In this document: positions 8,377 through 22,792 of the stretch, piece after piece
How positions within the stretch are numbered: the stretch's first letter is position 1
Layout of the letters: each line of letters opens with the position of its first letter
Assembly: GCF_028769735.1 (NCBI RefSeq)
Contig: NC_088171.1
Coordinates: forward strand, 129,225,533 to 129,289,532
DNA: 64,000 bases
Direction of reading: 5' to 3'
Origin: Zonotrichia leucophrys gambelii
Lineage: Eukaryota; Chordata; Aves; Passeriformes; Passerellidae
Notes under the pieces: model-generated
The model's input: only the letters and a program-made list of their open reading frames with translations
Database searches by the model: none
What the model was told of the DNA's origin: nothing
Position numbers and translations under genes: made by a program

Positions 8377-11300
8377 GGGCATTCATCCACCTCCATCTGC
8401 ATGCAAGCTCCTAGAGTGCAGAGATGGGCTAGCAGGGGAGGACAGGGAGGTGGTTTATACAGCCCACCACCCTCTGAGGTCTGCTTGTTCACCAGCTTAT
8501 ACTGCTGGGGTAAGTCTGCAGAGGGACCAAGGTGTGGAGTGTGGGGACAGATTTGAGCTGAGTGGCACCTGCCATTCAAGAGAAGTCATTCACCCTCACA
8601 TCTGCAGGATTTGACTCCATGTGTAGCTGCTGCCACCTCCCAGACTGAACTTGAGTGATGAGGCTCAGTGTGGGCTGAGGCTCATGTTCATTCATTTAGG
8701 CTTGAATACAGTATTCTGTAGCATTTGATGCCTTGAAACCACGTGTAAGGAGAAAAATAATTGATGCAACTTTTGCTCAAGAGCTATTCATTAGAAATGT
8801 CTTGAAAATATGGAATAGGGATACTTTTCTTTAGTGATACTGAGGTAGTGTTGAAAAGCTCTAACTTGACCCTAGAGTGAAGGAAGGTAAACTGCTTCAC
8901 ATTTTAGCAGGAGGGTCCTGTACGTGCTGTTGCAAGAGGTCTGAGAGGCAATGTCATAGGGGAAGCAGGTGAGTGCCACTGAGGTTGGATGCGTCCTGCC
9001 TGACACAGTGACAGCTCTGTCCCCTCTTGATGAGTCTTTGAGGGGTTTTGGCATCCCATCACCAGGCTCTAGCCATTTTGCCCCCGAGATGGGAATGGGC
9101 TGCAGGCAGGCAGCTCACAGGCAGTGCCAGAGTCTGCCGCTGGAGGTGACACAGATCCCTGCTCAGGAGAGAAGGGAATGGTGTGTGAGAGTCATCCTGG
9201 GGCTATGTGCCTCTGCTTGATGATTTCATGCTCTTGTTGTCACTGGTCAGCTCTGTAGCAAACTCTTTGGACAAGCTCTCGGGGTTACCTTGGCAGTGTG
9301 TGAAGCTGCCAGGGAAGGTCATGCTAAGCATCTCTCCCTCTCTGAGCTGCCATGCTTGCACCCAGGAGGAGAAAAGAGCAAACAGCCTGTAGGCTCCTTC
9401 CCACCACCGAGAGGGGAAGGGGGCTGCATCCCTCCCCTTCTGCCCGACACCACAGCTGACGCTGCCAGCTTCCCTGGGCTTGAAATCCTCTGACATAAAG
9501 AGAAAAATGTGAGATGCACATGGGCTTGGCAACACTCCACCTCCTTTTAGGGAGTCCAGACTGACCCTCCAACTTCCCATCAGCCTTCATGTAATTTGCA
9601 AATGTCACCCCCTTTGCACACCCACGAGGGAGGGACGATCTCTTCCTCCAGACTCCTTGTCCATGGCAAAGGGAGAGCAGAGCAGCAATTCTGAGGAACT
9701 GGAGCACTGCACCTTAGGAAAGAGCTTGGCTAAAGTCACGTCTGAGATCTCCTCAAGTCACTTCTCACACAACTGCATACAGCAGGGAAATCAAAACCAG
9801 ATGTGAGCTGTTGATGCCTCTAGCCTCATAATAATAACGCACTCAGTGTGCTCTACCTTGATCTGGGTGAGTTGATGGGCAATGACAATCTAAATTTAGG
9901 CCAGAATCATAATAAAACCTAAAAGCCCCTTGCAGTGCAGAGCACTACTCCTTGAATTTTTTCAAACAGAATGCGATTTCTGCTGTCTTTGTAAAGGTCC
10001 TAGCTACTGCTGAGGCAATATTCATGGGGGGAATAAAATCCTCTGTAGAGGGTGGCAGTTGTCAGTGGGAACTGATGCTTCAGTATGGAGTTTCAGGATC
10101 TTAAATTACTTATTGCAGAAGTTGGTTCCCACTCTGCTAAAAATCATTACATTGTGCTAATTTAATGTCTGCATCAACATTAGGAACAACTGGTTTAAAT
10201 GATAGCTGATCTGCAGTAGAGATTTGGCATTTTAACCAACAGTTGTTTTTCCAATTAAACACAGATGCCATACGTAGGGTACTCTGAATGCAAAATAAAA
10301 GCTGACCTGGCTGTTGGTTCCAAGCTAAAGCAACAAAAATCCTAACTCTGGAATGTTTTTGGTAGTCATATTTTAGAAATAATCTTCTGTGGTGAGCCAA
10401 AATCTGTACAGACAGCTATAGTCAGATAACAGTTTAAAAAATAGACTATGTTTTGGCTGTACTTTTGCAGCTGTTAAATTTATCTTCTTAAATAGCAGGG
10501 AGTATGAGTTGAGGGTTGAGAAACAGTAATTTTGTAATTATTTTATATGGATTGAATTATTCTGTCATCAAATTTGCATTTCAGACAGCATTACAGTATG
10601 AAAATATAATTAGAAACTGTAATTCAGGAATTGCTGAATGTGATATTTCCCAGAGGGAGCACTGTGAAGAAGCTGCCCTTACTACAACTTTAGCAAATGT
10701 TGAAATCCTATAGGTGGAAAATGTGAAGGCTGAGTTGTAAAGTTCCTCTCCCTTCTGTGGTCTTCACATACTGTCAGTTCTCTGCTTAACTTCATTTTTT
10801 CATAAGACTCATTTCCACAGAATCATCTAATCATTACGAGCTGAAGGGCTCAGATCCTGTTCTGCTGAATTTCAGACTGGCTGCACTGATAGCTGCTGAA
10901 TTGCTTTCAGCCACAAAATGACACTGAGATAATGTAAGGATCTGATTTACATGCAGAAAAACCAAGAAGCTTGTAGTTTGGTCTGAAATGCTGGTTTCAA
11001 TTTGCCCAGCACCTGAAATTCCCAGCCACGCCTCCTTTCACAGGAGGTAGCTGAGGGTGGGTCTTGGTTTAGCTCTGTTTATCTTCTTTTGTAGTTCCCT
11101 ATTTTTTGCAGTATGTGTTCACAGTGTTGTGCAAAGTTTTAGCTGTATAAAACCCACTGATGTCAATCCTTGTGTTTTTTATTCTTGTGATAATCTATGG
11201 CTTATTATAGACATACTGCCTGGAAACAAACATGTCTTGTGTTTTTTATCTGGGCTTCATTTGACAAATCCCATATGCTTTTGCTTGAGACATGCACTTT

Positions 11301-14300
11301 TTAGGAGAACATCTCCATGGCCAATTTTTTTCCCACCACCTTGTTGGGGCATTGGTCAGGTCCTTATGTGAAACCATGCCTGTGGTGCACAAAGCAGGGA
11401 TGGCAGTGGGAGGAGACAGAAGCTGAGGGTTAAGACCATTTCCCATGGCTGCCCAGGGCCACCTTCCTGCACCCAGCCCTGTCACTTTGCCTGGGTGCTG
11501 GGGAAGGTGACTCTCCCATCACTCACATTTTGGGTGATGCACATCCTGCCCCCTGTGTCTGGTATTTGCAATATGAGCATAGGACAGGAGCTCCAGGGTG
11601 TCACTGCAGATGGCCATTACTGTAAGAGAGGGTGCAGTAAGCCAGGTTGGCTCTTGAGGGACAAGTGGCCTTGCTTGAAGTGAAAGTGCTGGTTTACAGG
11701 TGGGACATGAGCAGTCCCTGAACATCACAGCTGCATTTTTGCACATTTACTTAGGAACTGCAAAGGAGCGGGAGGCAGCATTTCAACTGACTGTGTCTGC
11801 ACATGGGAGCTGAAAGGCTTTGAGACAGGTTTATACCTGCCACGTGTGTCACAAAGCCTCTTAGCTGTGTGCTGAATTTCATTGTCAAGAGAATGGGCTT
11901 TGGGAGCAGACCAGAGCCAGGCTGTCCAGCCACAGGGGCATGGTGGATCAGGAGGGATGGGATGAGGGGGAAGGAGAGCCCTTGGCAGGGCTGACTGAGT
12001 GTGTGCTGGCAGGATGCGTCCAGGCTGATGTTCTTGCACTGCTGCATCTGCCCATGCAGGGAGCTCTGGCACCTGCAGAAGAGGCCAGACAAGACTTTTT
12101 ACTCCATGAAATGGAGCTGTCTGAAGGAGTCAGGAGAGTGAAATACTCTGCCTGTGTTAGCAGTGCTGCAGTGATGTTGTTTAGCTGCCATGTGAGGTAG
12201 CTGTGGCTAACAGGGCTGCTCTCTCTTCTGGGCACTGGGTTCAAAGTAGGGCTGGAGGAACACTGCATACTCACCCCCTGTGCAGTGCCTGCTATTTGAG
12301 AGCAATAATTTCACGCTTGTTCTACTATTATAAATAGAAGAGATCAGATTTTGGAGACATCCAACATTACTTGTAGAGAGGTTTTATTAGACAAGCAGAT
12401 CAGGTGGTGGTTTACAGGCTATCACCCAAGAGAAGACAAGTTAAAGCTGAAGGAGATCAAAGTTGGCTTCTTTCCTTAGCAAATTCCCTCACTCCTAGAG
12501 CAGCAAGGTTTCCTGATCATGCCTCACACAATCTTTCTGCGTCTCCTCAGGACTGCAAAACCACAATGGATCCATATATGAAGTGTCTAACTTCAGCTGA
12601 ATAACACTTAAAGAGATTTCATTAAGCAATTCAGCCTGAGAACTTCTAAAGAAATATTCTGCTCACGTTGTGCTCGCAAATCCAAGATGCCAGGGGGACG
12701 TGAGCACAAAGCTGTTGATTATTTCCACAACTGCTGTGTGCTTCCTATCTCAACAGTATTCTTTTGTGCAGAATGGCAGCAAGATTGCAGAGTCCTCTTT
12801 AGCTTTACCATCTTCACAAGCCCAGGTCCAATTAGAGCAATTATATCTCAACAGAAGCACTGTCTGTTGTCCTCTGGATCTGTCTGTCAAGCATCCTATT
12901 CATCACTGTTTATCATGTATCAGGCTTTTCATGTAAAGTCGTTCTGACCCTGCTGAAACAGTCCCACCAGAAGGGTGGCCTGTGTTTTTATTTCACAGGC
13001 TGATGTGAAAAGGATGAGAAGTGTGCAAAATTATGGCTGGCCAAGGATACATCTTTCAGTCTAACCATGTTCTCCTCTCACTTGAATATTATTGCTGGTT
13101 TGACACAGTACACAGCTTTCATGTTCAATTACTTCACTTCACCCTTCATTTTCAATTACTTTACTGCTAAAAATTGAGGACATTATCAGAATTCACAGTT
13201 CTTCCTTGCCACATTCAAGGGTTTCCTTAATCAAAATCCCCAATGTGAACTGCAAGGCATGTAATGTTTGATGGCACATGATATTAAACCACTTACAGCT
13301 CTGATGTCTGTGGGGACTCTCTGGTCTCTGAGTTACTGGGTAGTGGGAACTTCTGCAGAAAGGCCACTTGTGCTTTGCTTTGCCTCTCCTGACAGGGCCT
13401 GATGAAGGAGCTGAGTGAATCCTGCTAAGGAAGTCCCCTTTGTCACCACTAAGGTAGAAGCTGAAAAGCAGAACTCAGTGAAAGGCAGAAGTGTTGGGAC
13501 TTGGGAAGGTCAGAGGGAATGCAAAGAGGAACTCTTTCTGAACAAAAAATAGATATTTATTTTCTCATACTGCTCTTGGAAAGGAAAATCCAGGGAGCAG
13601 TGTTTGGAGTCATCTTTATGAAACAAAGAGAATTCTTTCTGACAATTCAGAAATGAGATTGCCTGTGAGAGAGCACCCCTGTCCCCACTGCTACCTCCAT
13701 GGCATCCATGGGAGTCCTGGCCAACATGAACAGCAGCACTTGGGCAGAATAATATTGCTTTAGGAACTGAAAACATGAGCTCAGACTTTGGTTGTTCTTC
13801 CTCCAGTATCATCAGGGCAGTGGTTCCCCCACATTTGTTTCCTATTTTGCCTCTCTTCTGCTAGGTTTTAGCCCAGAAGAGCTGCTTCTGTCAGGAGGAA
13901 CTGCAGGACCATTTGCAGTAGAGGTCCAGATGTCACCTGTGCCTTCCCTTGGCACAGGGTGCTGCAGGCAGGAGAGCTGTGCCAGCCCTGACCAGGGCTG
14001 CAAGGAGACCTGGCCAATTTGGCCACACCAGTGGCAAGAAAAAGTGAGAGCTGATGAAACAGCAGTATAACATGCTCCACATCTGCTCCATGGGGGTCTT
14101 GGTGAATTTGTTAAAGATGAGTTTATACTGCTTAACTGGATCTGCAGCCTTGGCAGATTCAGTTTCTTGTCTTGCAGTGATGGTGTTTTTGCTGAGAGCC
14201 TGGGGCAGGGTTCTCTGCTGCTGTGCAGAGTCAGACCCCTCCACTCACCATGGACACATCATGTTTGTGATGCTTCAATTAGAAAAATACAATTCTTTCA

Positions 14301-17300
14301 GACATGGCAGAAGGTGACAGAAGCTCTAGCAGGGTGACTGCTAGCCTGACTTTCATTCTTTCTGTTGGACACTGAGACCTTTGCAGAAACCCCTGCCTCA
14401 ATTCAAGGAATCTGATTAGAAATTGAAGAGTATTTCACATTAGTTCACCATGTGCCAGTTATTAGGAGGCTGTGGTGTTGCTCCAAGAGCCTGTAGTAAG
14501 GCACACCCTTCCTGCATGCCACTCCCACCAGGCTTGCAGATGGCACTCCAAACGGGGTGTTGGGAGGCAGCTGGGAGAGAAGGAGTTAAAACAGGCCACA
14601 ATTGCTAATTTGAGACATTCTCAAAAATAGCAGCTTTTCTTTTGTTTGCTGAATTCCCCATGCTTTTACAGTGCTATTCCCATTATTCATTTCTTTCCCA
14701 AAATAGCATTTTTAAACAGAAGAATGACTTGAGTGGGGAGAAGAGGGGATCTTCAGGCTGAGTGGGACAGCTGCATGCCCTGTGTCTGCAGTGAGGCATA
14801 TTTCAGTATTTCAGGCAATTTTAGTTCCTCACTGGCAAAACCAGTAATTCCTTCCTGACAGTCCTTGCTTCCCAGGGGCAAGCATTGGGCAGTGTGCTCA
14901 TGCTGTCCACTGTTTTTATAGCCCAGCTTGAAAAGAAGCATCTCTTGCTGGTGGATGCTCCTTTGAAGAAGAAGGAAAGGATGCTTTTGGAAAAATAACC
15001 CCAAGGAAGCTGGCTCCAGGACTAGTGATGCAGGCAGGTCCCACTGAGCTGGGAGGCAATTCTAGCCCTCAAAGCACCTTGTGTGTCCCACCCTTGACTG
15101 CTGGCCCAGGAAAGCAGCTGCTCTGGAGGGGCTCCCTGACAACACCTCCAGGGCCCCCTTACCCCTCACAGTCAGGCATGCAGCCAAGCACAAACAAGGT
15201 GAGCTCCAGAAACAGGTGCCAGCAGCCTTCCCCTAGGGCTGCAGGGAGGGATGGGAGCAAAGAAGCCCTGAGAGGAATTAAAAATTAAATCCTTGTGGCA
15301 GTGGGTTCCTGTCACCACATCTCAGCAGTTCACCTTCACTGTGGCTGGCTGGCTGCCCAAGCCCTGAGCAGGAGCAGAGAGAGGAGCATCCCATTCTCAC
15401 TGCCTTCCCTGGAGATCAGCCAGCTCTCCTGTGGCCCTCATGGGAGGATGAGGAGGAGCTGCTTCACTGCTGCATGCTCACAGAACTGACCAGAACAAGC
15501 AGCATGTGCCTCTTTGTGGGAATCCCCTGAGCCCTGCTGAAGGTGTCACACCCGGAGCCAGATGAGTCAGATGCCTCTGAACAGGTGCAGCTGTCCAAGT
15601 GTGGGGTGCTGAGGAGCTGAGCTGGCCATACCACAGCCCTCCCTGTGGCCTGGAGTCTGCCATAACCCCAGCAACAGGTGTGCTTAGTGCAGGTGGGGGC
15701 TGAGCCCACAGACTGGCATTTGGGCTGCAAGGGTCAAGCCAACCAAGGCTGGCATTTGGAGGTAGAAGGGCTGAGCTCCATGGGGACATTTGGCCCTCCT
15801 TGGCATCCAGTCCAGCTCCTTGGTGTGCACATGCCCTGAAACCCCTTCAGAACCCCAGCAAATTCATCACTGAGCCCAAGGCCCCTAGCAGAGCATGTCT
15901 CAAATGATTTGAACTTTGGGTCTAGTTCATAATCCCCTCCTAATATCCCACCCTAGGTAAGCATTTACTTCCCCCAAGCCTTGATATTTCTTGTTTTGAC
16001 ACTAACATTCAAGTAGATGTCAGGCTATCCAGCTTCCTGAGATATTGGCTGTGTCTGTACTATGGCCACTGGCTGTGTCCATAATAAATGAAATAGGGGG
16101 CAACTCCAGCACCAGAGCTCAGAAGGCAAAATCTCTCTCTGCAGAGCAGTCCCTATCCCAGTCCAGCTCCCAGTCAGTTCCTGTGTTCCCAGCCTGCCCA
16201 CTGGCCTGTTCCAGGGGGCAAATGGCACAGAGTCACTTTTCAGGAGGGTGCAGAGTTCAATAGCACAGACAAGGGAACTCCTGTGCCAGCTGGCCCCATG
16301 CTGGGGAACGCACCCACATGCCTTTGCTCCATAGTCACAGGTGATGTGGTCAGTGTCATCGTGCATAACTGGGTGAGAATCCTCGGCAGGGGGAGAAAAA
16401 GAGCCTTAAAAATAGAAAAGTGTTTTTTCTGAAGCCCAGGTCTAGGTAGAGCTCACGAGCTGCAGGCTCTTGCCCCAGCCAGGAAATCAGCCCATTGGAG
16501 CATGACAAAAAGGCTGGCAACTCCAGTCTGTCAAAAACATCAGTGGGGTTCTAATAGGACCAAAGTGGAGGGAATGAACATGGCTGGAAGAAAGGATAAA
16601 GAAAAGTCTTTGGTGCACAGAGCGCCAGGCTCTTTACTCCTCTGTTTGTACAGAGGAACATTATCGTGTACACTGCTGACCTGACTCTTTACAGAGTGTG
16701 GGTTTGACGCTGATTTCACGTTGCTTCTCAGTATATACTCTTTTCCCTGTGAGGCTCAGTTTTAATTATTTTCTAGTTTACAATCCATTTATTTTTAAGA
16801 TATGAAAAATGCATAGGTCAGTATCCACTACTGTTCTACCATTCCTCCAGAATAAGTAAATTATTATCTGTATTAGCCTTCTCAGCAAGAGACCAACAAG
16901 TTCCACTTTTCTGATGCTGTCTCATGCCTAAAATCTGTTTCCCAAATCCTCTTTTGCCTGAAGTGAGCACTGTGCACTGCACAATGCACTCTTCAGCTCC
17001 CTGGGGACTGCCCAGCCCCACGTACAGCACTGCCTTTGCCACACAGCACTGTCAGGAATTTCACATTTCTCTCTGCAATGAGAAAAGTGATGTCCAGGTG
17101 CTGTCCTCATAAAACTTCAGGGCTGAAAGAGGTCAAAAGCAAAGGACACTTCTGAATGCAGTTTTCTCCCAGTACTTCTGGTTTTGTTGAATTCAACCTT
17201 TATGTTTTTGATCTTGGAGTATAATGTCAGAAGAGTTTGAGAGAGCTAGGGGAACATTTGCCTGTCACTTTGCCTGCAGCTTTTCAGGTAGGTTTGATTA

Positions 17301-20229
17301 TTTTAATTACTTCCTCTGTTAGACATGGAATGTCTTCCACTTTCCCTGAATTTCCCAGTCATGTCTGGTCGCAGATCACTTAGTGCTACATGGAAGCCAT
17401 CATAAGGAACTCTGATATTAACTGCAGATTTACATCAAAGTCCTGCAAAGCATGAGGATACTGGCTGAAAACTTTTGAACAGTGGGGTTTAGTAAAGCAA
17501 GACTTGGGCGTGACTGTGTGAAAGTGTGAAGTTTTCCCTTTTCACTTGCAAACAGGAGTTGCTGTGCTTGTATTGCTCCAAATAATACAGGGGATTTGGA
17601 AGACTAGCATTAAGACAGTTTTTCAGAGTCATTGAATATGTTTTAATCCTTATTAGTCTTGAGCAATTGGCTCCCAGTGAACTCATGGAAGGAGAGGTAT
17701 GATTAAAGATCTGTCTTGCGTGGCCTGCTGTGCATTTATAGCTCTGCAACTGCTCTCAGTAGTAAAATAGAAATATGTCTTTCAAAGGAAAGCTCAACAA
17801 CAGGAAATATTTCTTTCAGAAATATGAACACAAGTGTTTCTTCCAAGAATCATCAGATAAAAGCAAAAATGTTCTTAAATTTCTAGTTCCACTAAGCACC
17901 TGGCTCTAATCTGCAGTTCCGTGACTTTGTTCATTTTTTAACCCAAATGGGATCCTATTTTAAGGCACTGTTATTTCATCTGATAATAAAAGTCTATTCA
18001 ACCATTCATGTGTTTCATCAGTGTTTGCTTTTCTTGTTCCTTACCATATTTTGTATTTTTCTCCAACCTTTCCACTGAAGAATCAGTGTTGTCCAAATTG
18101 CCGCTGCTCAACTGGACATAACTCCCTGTTCCTTGCTCTTTGGAGTTGGTTACCTAATTCTGCTGGTGGGTAATTTTGATAAAGATTTCACAGAGTGTTC
18201 AGTTTGTCTGCACAGATGATAAAATGACAGGTTTTTCTCCCAGCCATTACAGAGGTTTATGATTGCTGCTTCTCAGGTGTCTGGCATGAATGAAAGTGGC
18301 ATCATTGTGGGACGTGCTTGTTATTCCGGCATTAGCCTTGAAAAACCCCGGATTATTGATTGCATGGTTCGTCATGTCTGTTTAAGCACACTGTTTCTGA
18401 AACTGCTCCTCCTCCAATCAATTAGAAACTCCATTAAACTGGATAAACATATTAAGAAAAGTAAGAGATTTCCTCAAGGAATCTTTATTGCATTTCATTA
18501 TGAACTACTGAATCTAATATACAAAGAAGATTGCTTTAATTATAAATGGAAAAAAGAAAGATCTACTCTATGTTCCCACTAGGCAACTATCAGCAACATG
18601 CACCTTCTTCATGGAATGCAGTCATGACCAGTAATTAGGTTTGGTAGTTCTCCTAGGAACAGCAGTAAACTGCATTACAGAGCCCCCAAGAGACAGTGAC
18701 ATCAGGTGGGTTTGTTAGGTTTTATGGTATCTGTTCTCAGCTGTATTTTCTTGCCCTGGGGAAACTCATGACACAGCCATAATGCAGCAGAGGGCTCAGA
18801 TGATGAGCTGCTGATCTCCCCATCTCATCTCCAGCCAGTTTCACTGCACTGGGTGCTGCCCTCTGGAAGCTCAGTGGATGGCAGAGAATTATTGGGCTCT
18901 GGTGGCCCTCTGTGCTTGCAGACACATGCATGGCTGGTTTTTGTTGTGCAGGGGGAGGTGCCTGGTGCCATTCACTGTTTTGTACTTTAGTACTATTTCA
19001 AACCCCAAGCAAACAATTTTCAGAGGAGAAGGAAGAGGTCAGTCCAAGGTGGTGTCCTAGAACAAGAGCTCCCTGCTGCCTGTGTTCTTCCTGTTAGGTG
19101 GATGTTTGAAATCTGAGTGAAGGTCTGATAAGCAGAGGAATTCCTCCATATCTGTCATGGTGTGGCTTGGGAGGGAGCATGAGGCAATATGGTGCCTTCC
19201 CAGTGTCACAATTGAGACAGTGCTGGGCATGCCCTGAGGCGGAAGGATGGCTGCCAGGAGGTTGAGGTGCCTCTGAGCCCAGCTAGGGTCAAGAAGTGCC
19301 TGATGAGAGTCTGTTCTGTGCCATCCTCCTGTGAGTCTCTGCCAACCCAGGAATCTGGAAAACTGACCCCAGCTAGCCCAGGAGCACATGATCAACTGAT
19401 AAAAAAGTCATACAGATGAAAAAATCCTTTCTTCCCTCTTCCTGTACCTCTGTTCAGTCAACACTGTAGTGCAGCTGTCACCCAGTAATTTCAGTGAAGT
19501 CATCAGAACTCTTCAGAAGAAAAGAATAGTATTAATAAATTATTGTGTTCCTTAGAGGAGACAAAAGGATGACAATAAAGAGGTGAAATTTTGTAGAAAG
19601 CTTGAATTACTCAATACTGAATAGAGACCAGGCACGTTTGTAATTCACTTTCGAAGAAAGTATAAAACTTACTATTTCATGTTTTGGACTATAGCCTGCT
19701 AATCCTCTTGACTCCGAGGTTAAACCCAACCAGCTGTGACTTTTATTGAGGTTACTTGTAAATCTTAATTTCATTTAAATTTTTTGCAATAATGTATTGC
19801 TGCTCTCAGTGCTGTCTGATGCTTGAAGTGACAGAGCTGGCCAGCTTTCCTGACCTGTCTGTTGCATTCTGGCACTTGTTCCTCTCCTTTCCCAAACCTC
19901 CCCTCACATTCCTGCCACTCCCCATCGCTGACGAGTGGTGGGGGGTGATTGCGTAGTGCAGAGGAAGATAAAGATATCACAAACTTGTTTACTTAACATC
20001 ACTGCCTTTGGCTCTCCTCGTGGTGACCCTCTGTGCCAGAAAAACTGCCTGCTGAAAGAAGCATGCTTGGTTTTTTGGATGCTGTTTTCCTTCCAGAAGT
20101 CAGGACAGACTGACTCCCCCAGTCCACTGCAGGTATCCATGTCATATAGACCCTATTTGTGGAGTTTTAAAATTGCATTTTCCCATGACTTTGGCTGTTT
20201 GTCTGGTGATCTTTGAAGAAGGCTGTTCC

Positions 20230-21040
20230 ACAGACTTTGCTGCTCTAGTGGTTTGAGATTTGCTTCTCATTCCCAGCCAAAATTTATTATGGCTAGTTTA
20301 TACCCATTTGTTCTTTTGCCAGCATTGTCCTTCAGTTTAAACAGCTTTTCTCCTTCCCTGGTGTTTACCCCCTCTGATGTATTTATAGACTTCAACCATA
20401 TCCCCTCTTGGCCTTTCTTTAGCAAGGCTAAACATCCAAGTGCCTCTGGTCCCCTCTGAGAGCACAGGCTTTCCATTCCCTTATTTGGCTTAATAGCCCT
20501 GCTCTGCAGCCACTGCAGGCCAAAATCCCTTTTCCTCAGCGTGTTTTCCTGGCCATGTGCTACAGTAATCCAGGTGAGCCCTCATATTTCCAAACCCTGC
20601 TCATTAAGAGCATTGGTATTTCACCCTCCCTGAACTCAACAGCTTGGTCTCAGCAGGCTCATTAGAAAGCATCACTTGTGTCCTGCAGGACACATCATAT
20701 TGGTGCTTTCCTGTTATCTTGTGACTATGTAAGTCCTTCAGCTCTTCCTCCTGCTCCATCATTTCTAGTTAAGAACATCAGTTCTTTCCACTTGTCCCTC
20801 ACATGCTGCGTTTTGCAATAAAGAATTTCATCCCTTTGCACTCTTCCAGTGCTAAGATTGTCCCATTCTTCTTGTGGGGTGGCCTGGTGTCCACTTGATG
20901 ATGCCTGTCACCTTGGTGTCATCACTGCTTTGAGATTATGCATCCTGGCTGTTAATTAAAATGTACAACTGCATCCATCCCAAGATTCAGCTTGGAAGAA
21001 CCCTACTGCAACCACCTTCCACCTGAGATTTCTCTTCTGA
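20230..21040 (-). mobile_element. Old CR1-like LINE relic, minus strand
   Basis: Read on the minus strand, the sequence follows the ancient CR1/L3-like pattern. It shows a 'CACCAAGGTGACAGG'-type relic of the catalytic-domain tail, a 'GAGGGCTCACCTGGATTACTG' relic, an 'AAGAGGGGATATGGTTGAAG' motif, 'GAACAAATGGGTATAAACT' and a 'TCTGTGGAACAGCC' close. These are the usual order of landmarks at the 3' end of reptile and bird CR1 copies. It is much more diverged than the copies at 3.4, 30.6 and 42.4 kb and has no open frame. The right edge is uncertain and could reach 21250. Confidence 0.6.
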
Positions 21041-22659
21041 TTTCAATTCATGATCCGGAAAGAGGAAACATCTGCCTTACTCTGTCCAGCACATCCCCAG
21101 AGGAGTCATTTGCTTTGATTTTACCCAAGTGGATTTGAATCAGCCTTTCTGTATACATCCATGTATCTGTTAAAAATGAATGCTTATGTACTGGTTGGAA
21201 AGCCAGCACAGGCAGACTTCCTACAGAGCTTCCATATAAGGTCAGTTCTGCCAAGAAACTTCAGTTTTAACCTCTAACATTTCTACAGCTTCAGTCTGAG
21301 ATCTCTCTTCAGCAGCACTTGCCAACTGTGGTGCTCAAGTTGGGGTGTTAGCAGATGTGTTTTGCTCTGCTTCAGTCTCCCAGTGGGTTACAAAGCCAAA
21401 TTCGTGATTCAAATGACTACACTTATTTTTCAGACTTAGTACACTTGTTTTTTAATGGGAGCTTGGAATGGGGTGAAAATTCTTTTGTGTTCTGGCAAGT
21501 GTCCCTCATATCTTGGCCTGCAGAGGAAGAGCAAAAATGATATTTGTACCCTTTACATTCAAAATGTGTGAGATTATAAATATCTTGTAGTTGTAAAACA
21601 TTCCTGCTTGTTCGTCAATTAAGAGATGTAACCTGTGAGACTTCTCCCCACACATCTCCCTGTAAAGTCTGACAGACATCTGACTGTCTTCTTCTTTGTG
21701 CCAAAGGGCTTAGAGACTTCTGGAGGAGTTGGTGGTGGCATCTCACAAATCAAATAACACAGCTACTTCTCTTTTGGGCTCAATAGACCAAGAGAGGAGA
21801 AATTACAGAATATTTAGCTGCCCTTTTAATGACAGGAATTTAGTCCTTGTCCTCCTTCCCATGAGTAGTTCAGGTTTTGTATCTCTCTCAATGTTATCAG
21901 CTACCTCTTCTGAATATGTTGTATAAATGAGAACTGAATGAACTGAATGAGAACTAGTTCCTTTAAAAAGAAGAGGAAAAAGAAGAAGAAAGGCCCTGCA
22001 GAAATAGCAAGTCAGTCCAGTTAAGTTTGTTCCCTGCTTATAATTTAACTATTTTATATGAACATTAGAGCATTCTCTGATCTGAGCAATAAGCTTTCAC
22101 CTTTTCATATTGTGGGCTGGCTGAAAAGCCTTTGCCTCGTGCCTACATTTGAGATATCGTAAAACCAAAGACCAGATGCTCCTGTAACATTCCAGATTTC
22201 ATCTTACTTGTTTGGTGGACCAATTATCCTGGATACTGCTCAAAGAATAATTGATTTGAGGATTTGTCAGCTGAGCAATCAGGTAGAAAAGTCTGTTTTG
22301 TCATGAGGTTTCATTTTCCAGCTATTCTTGTTAAAATCAAAGAACTTTGCATCAAGAAAGAATTATATAACTCAATCTGACACTCCATGTTGAGCAAACT
22401 GAGACAGTGGTCTGCTCAAGCAATTCTGTGAAACTAGACTCCCATATTTCTGTTTCTGCCAACCATAAATTTGGAATTTGCTCACTCACTCTCTAGATTC
22501 CATTTAGAGATGGTATTGACTGGATTTCTCTAGCTTGTATAGAGACAGTGAAATTTAGATTTCTGAATCTGGAGTTTTCTGTAGGTAAGTAATGTGGAGA
22601 GTTTGACATTAAAACAATCCCCTCCTGAGCTGTTGTTGGAGGATGTGTCTTGTGGAAGG

Positions 22660-22792
22660 TTGATTCTAGATTCAGAGCCCTCAGTGTGTCCCTGCACACA
22701 CTCTCTGAGCCAGCCCAGCCCAGTAAAAGGTTGGTTCTAGATTCAGAGCCCTCAGTGTGTCCCTGCACACACTCTCTGAGCCAGCCCAGCCC
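22660..22792. repeat. 71-bp direct tandem duplication
   Basis: The segment starting GGTTGATTCTAGATTCAGAG at 22660 recurs at 22731 (GGTTGGTTCTAGATTCAGAG), a period of 71 bases. The second copy is complete for about 62 bases before diverging. The two copies differ at only about one position over that shared length, so the duplication is recent. Confidence 0.9.

Noticed and set aside
18259..18582. 107-codon + strand frame
   Set aside because: AT-rich, no recognisable family and no splice context. It might be a conserved non-coding block but nothing in the sequence shows this.
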